Both the position numbers and the translations under genes were made by a program. Of a stretch of 9,655 nt of DNA, positions 7,377 through 9,655 are shown piece by piece. The notes beneath the pieces were generated by a model. The model saw nothing but the letters and a program-made list of their open reading frames with translations. It did not search any database and was not told the origin of the DNA. This DNA is from an uncultured Desulfobulbaceae bacterium (lineage in GTDB: Bacteria > Desulfobacterota > Desulfobulbia > Desulfobulbales > Desulfobulbaceae): the NCBI GenBank assembly GCA_945787305.1, contig CALZIH010000083.1, forward strand, positions 1-9,655, given 5' to 3'. The first letter of the stretch is position 1; every line of letters begins with the position of its first letter.

Positions 7377-8693
7377 TCAATGCTCTTCGATAAGTCGTCT
7401 GAACCTTGCCAGTTGATGGTCGCGGATCTCCATCATGTTAAGATGGTAAATATCGGGCGGGAAGAGAAAGCTGGCAACTCCGGTATCAAAAATTCGCTTT
7501 ACCTCGTATTCGTCATGGGCAACTTCCCTTTGATACATATAGTTGAGATAGGAGCGATTGGTGTGGATGATGAATTCCACCCGCATGCCGCCTAAGCGGG
7601 CAAAAAATTTCAGCATCGGGGTTTTACCGGAGCTGCCGGTTGCGGAGCCCTTGTACTCTCCACCGGTCAGGGTGTCGGAAATGTCTTCAAGCGTCATGAA
7701 CGAGTCAGCGCGGATGGCACTGCGGGTAAGGTGGCGTAAAAATCTTTTAACGTCGCTGATGTTGTTGAGGACGGCCATGAGACCCAGCTCATCATCAACT
7801 GCCGTGGCCGGATTTTTTTCATTTTTACGCAGAAGCTTCAGGACCTTTGCCGCCGGTGGTTTCTTTCGGATTGTTACATAAATAGGGATTTCTCGATCGC
7901 CATCCTTGAATCGACGCCGCTTGATTAGGGTAAGTGTTTCGCCGGTTGCAGGAGAGATCTCAGACGCTTCTTTCTCTGCGAGGACCTTCACCTCCCGACA
8001 ACTGAAATCTTCCTCATTATGGCGACTGTAAAGATAGCTGATTTCCAGGTCACCTATTTTCAGGCTTGGGCTCCAGACCCGTGCGTTGAGAAAATTGATA
8101 AAATCAGCAAATTGCTTCTCAACCTTCGTCTCACGTTCCCGTTGGTCAATGGAGCCAGCAAGGTTCATGAGTACCAGTTTTCTTTTGGCTTCAAATCGTG
8201 CTTTTTGGTGATAGCGGTCGTCAAAGGCGATGAGGAGCAGATCCACCGGATGGGTTGTGATACCGATTTCATTGGTCATCTCGATGTTGGCGCTGTATGG
8301 GGCCAGCACCTTGGTTCGCAGAGCTGTGATCACGTCGTCCGCTATGTGTGCATAATCGAGAAGATGACGATCTACTTCCCTTGAGGAACCATTGATGCCG
8401 AACATGTTGCCAAGCAGCTGGTTGCTACGTAAACGGCTCCTTTCTCGGTGTTTTTTTTCGTGGAGAAGGGCCAGTATTTCATCAAAATTGTTGATGCCCA
8501 AAAAGTCAAAAATCTGATTACGGACGGCCCTGTATTTTGTCTTGAGTAACGGGTCATGTTGCAGCGTTGCAACCCAAGCCTTGCTGCTTGTTGAAAAAGG
8601 GTGGGCAAAGGGTGGCTCCTCACCGACGGCAAAAGGACCATCTTGGAGCATCGCCGTAAATATAGATTTCTCACTCAGTAAAGATATGGACAT
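7377..8693 (-). CDS. Uncharacterised 438-residue protein with possible divergent RelA/SpoT-like domain
   Basis: I do not recognise a named family. No signal peptide or membrane segment is visible, so it is probably cytoplasmic. The N-terminal half (1-200) looks helical and charged (for example KKHRERSRLRS at 80-90). The C-terminal part has a pattern like the ppGpp synthetase nucleotidyltransferase fold: a strand ending IYVTIRKKP (271-279) with R276, K278 and K286 spaced like the synthetase RxK-x7-K; then DELGLMAV (301-308) where synthetases have D-x-x-x-x-R, with Met replacing Arg; then VEFIIHT (372-378), resembling the catalytic E-x-Q-I-R-T strand with E373 kept; then AHDEYE (392-397). The usual G-Y-x-S-L-H motif is not evident. 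This is a by-eye match and may be coincidental; synthetase activity is not established. An in-frame stop lies four codons before the ATG, and no clear ribosome-binding site is seen, so M15 is an alternative start. It follows the amidotransferase gene by 46 bp and is probably co-transcribed. Confidence 0.8.
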   Translation of the reverse strand: MSISLLSEKSIFTAMLQDGPFAVGEEPPFAHPFSTSSKAWVATLQHDPLLKTKYRAVRNQIFDFLGINNFDEILALLHEKKHRERSRLRSNQLLGNMFGINGSSREVDRHLLDYAHIADDVITALRTKVLAPYSANIEMTNEIGITTHPVDLLLIAFDDRYHQKARFEAKRKLVLMNLAGSIDQRERETKVEKQFADFINFLNARVWSPSLKIGDLEISYLYSRHNEEDFSCREVKVLAEKEASEISPATGETLTLIKRRRFKDGDREIPIYVTIRKKPPAAKVLKLLRKNEKNPATAVDDELGLMAVLNNISDVKRFLRHLTRSAIRADSFMTLEDISDTLTGGEYKGSATGSSGKTPMLKFFARLGGMRVEFIIHTNRSYLNYMYQREVAHDEYEVKRIFDTGVASFLFPPDIYHLNMMEIRDHQLARFRRLIEEH

Positions 8694-8739
8694 GTGGTTA
8701 TTTTATGGTTTGGATTCGGAAGTTCAGGAGCCCATGTTA

Positions 8740-9501
8740 TCAGGTTTTATAAAGTTTGGGTCGTTTATTTTTTGCAGCCAGAACAAGGTTGACGAAATTG
8801 TACAGTATTTGTGTAAAGGCCGATTCGACTTGCTGTCTGTGTTGTTCGGCCTCTTGTGGTAGTTCCTTAAACAGTCTCTTTCCCTCGGGTAGGGTATTGA
8901 TCCAGTCACGGTCATGACGGAGCCAGGTTTTGACATCATCGACATGGGCGGCATGGTTATCGCACTGCAGGCCGATGATATGCGGGCGACCGTCCACGCT
9001 AAATGCCTCAACTACGCTCTGGTTAGAGGTAGCCAGCATCATCAGATTGCGTGGCAGTGGGGTCTGTATGGCTTGTCCATGCCACTTGAACAGAGTCAAA
9101 GGAGAATGTATACCTTCGAAAACGGGGTGTTCCTTGCCGGCATGGGTCAGGTGACCCTGGATAAAGCCGATGCTGGGCATAAAATTTGGCCCAATCTCAG
9201 CGCCCAGCGCATCGGCAAGCAATTGATGGCCAAGGCAAAAACCGAGACATGGGCGGTCCATGGCGATCCATGCCTTGAGTAGCCGTTTTTCTTCACGAAG
9301 GAACGGATATCGGTCTTCCTCATGGACATTTGCCGGGCCGCCCAGAAGTAAAAGCGCGTCAAAATCGGCCGGGTCCGGAGCAGCCTGCTGGTAGATTTTG
9401 GTGACTTCAAGGGTGATGTCCAGGCGCATGGCCGCTTCAGAGAGAAGCCTCCCCGGTGCTTCCCAGTCAATATGCTGCAGGACAAGAAATTTGAGAGCCA
9501 T
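8740..9501 (-). CDS. Class I glutamine amidotransferase-like protein (GMP-synthase-type GATase domain)
   Basis: The 253-residue protein is a stand-alone class I GATase domain, whose relatives hydrolyse glutamine or gamma-glutamyl substrates. LLLLGGPANVHEED (50-63) gives the oxyanion-side glycine pair, and CLGFCLGHQLLADALGA (85-101) contains the nucleophile elbow with C89. KWHGQAI (139-145) matches the conserved W/S-H segment. The place that normally reads Q-F-H-x-E, supplying catalytic His and Glu, instead reads GLQCDNHAAH (177-186): D181 and H183 occupy the expected His and Glu positions. Catalysis may therefore be altered or lost, or H183 or H186 may substitute. A C-terminal extension of about 50 residues (205-253) is rich in charged residues and helix-like. 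It is the first gene of a probable two-gene unit with the 438-residue protein. No consensus promoter was found upstream, and the ribosome-binding site is weak. Substrate unknown. Confidence 0.88.
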   Translation of the reverse strand: MALKFLVLQHIDWEAPGRLLSEAAMRLDITLEVTKIYQQAAPDPADFDALLLLGGPANVHEEDRYPFLREEKRLLKAWIAMDRPCLGFCLGHQLLADALGAEIGPNFMPSIGFIQGHLTHAGKEHPVFEGIHSPLTLFKWHGQAIQTPLPRNLMMLATSNQSVVEAFSVDGRPHIIGLQCDNHAAHVDDVKTWLRHDRDWINTLPEGKRLFKELPQEAEQHRQQVESAFTQILYNFVNLVLAAKNKRPKLYKT

Positions 9502-9599
9502 GGGTGTCTGCTACCTGAGATGAATGGTCGGTTAATTGAATGCTGTTTTTGTTCAATCGTATCTATGATTACCATCAAAACTCAGCCTTTTTGCTCGTC

Positions 9600-9652
9600 A
9601 TTCCCGTCTACGCGGGAATCTAGGCTGTCTGGCCAGCTACTCCGGATTCCCG
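9600..9652. repeat. Inverted-repeat element (ATTCCCG...CGGGAAT), incomplete at window edge
   Basis: ATTCCCG (9600-9606) and CGGGAAT (9613-9619) form a 7 bp hairpin with a 6 nt loop. GCGGGAATC (9612-9620) also pairs with GATTCCCGC (9644-9652), giving 9 bp arms around 23 nt. The core resembles the short intergenic palindromes of the type CGTCATTCCCGCGNNNGCGGGAATC that are dispersed in many proteobacterial genomes. The unit runs off the right edge, so its full length and any flanking duplication cannot be seen. No transposase is present. Confidence 0.65.
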
Positions 9653-9655
9653 CCT

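Noticed and set aside
9502..9599. Promoter for the amidotransferase gene
   Set aside because: Candidate hexamers (TTGATG, TACGAT, TTGAAC) do not pair at acceptable spacing.

Overview
This is a 9.7 kb stretch of a Gram-negative bacterial chromosome. Every supportable gene lies on the minus strand, so transcription runs from high to low coordinates. A TonB-dependent receptor, periplasmic binding proteins with signal peptides and an RND pump show an outer membrane. The mix of solitary PhnD-like and PF04392-type binding proteins beside a TonB receptor, with roughly even base composition, resembles Desulfobacterota (Desulfobulbales-like) genomes. That placement is an impression from gene content, not a computed result.

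In transcription order there are three blocks. (A) 9501 to 7377: a class I glutamine amidotransferase-like protein, then, 46 bp downstream, an unrecognised 438-residue cytoplasmic protein. The C-terminal half of the latter has a pattern reminiscent of a degenerate RelA/SpoT nucleotidyltransferase domain. The upstream edge of this block (9600-9655) carries inverted-repeat sequence of the ATTCCCG...CGGGAAT type and is cut by the window end. (B) 7192 to 2566: a MarR-family regulator, a periplasmic membrane-fusion protein and an RND inner-membrane transporter, tightly packed (14 bp gap, then a 4 bp overlap). They lie behind a near-consensus sigma70 promoter with an inverted repeat over its -10 and spacer, which suggests an autoregulated efflux operon. 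No outer-membrane channel gene is present. (C) 2385 to beyond 1: a PhnD-like binding protein and a PF04392-like binding protein overlapping by 14 bp, preceded by their own good sigma70 promoter. After a 364 bp gap comes a TonB-dependent receptor, behind its own extended -10 promoter and cut by the left window edge. No ABC permease or ATPase is encoded with the binding proteins here.

Likely joint function: block B exports hydrophobic or toxic compounds under MarR control. Block C looks like an envelope uptake or sensing module in which two secreted binding proteins accompany an outer-membrane receptor; its ligand cannot be read from the sequence. Block A is the least understood. Its two genes are co-oriented and probably co-transcribed, and both depart from family norms at expected active-site positions. 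No rRNA, tRNA, CRISPR array, transposase or confident intrinsic terminator was seen.
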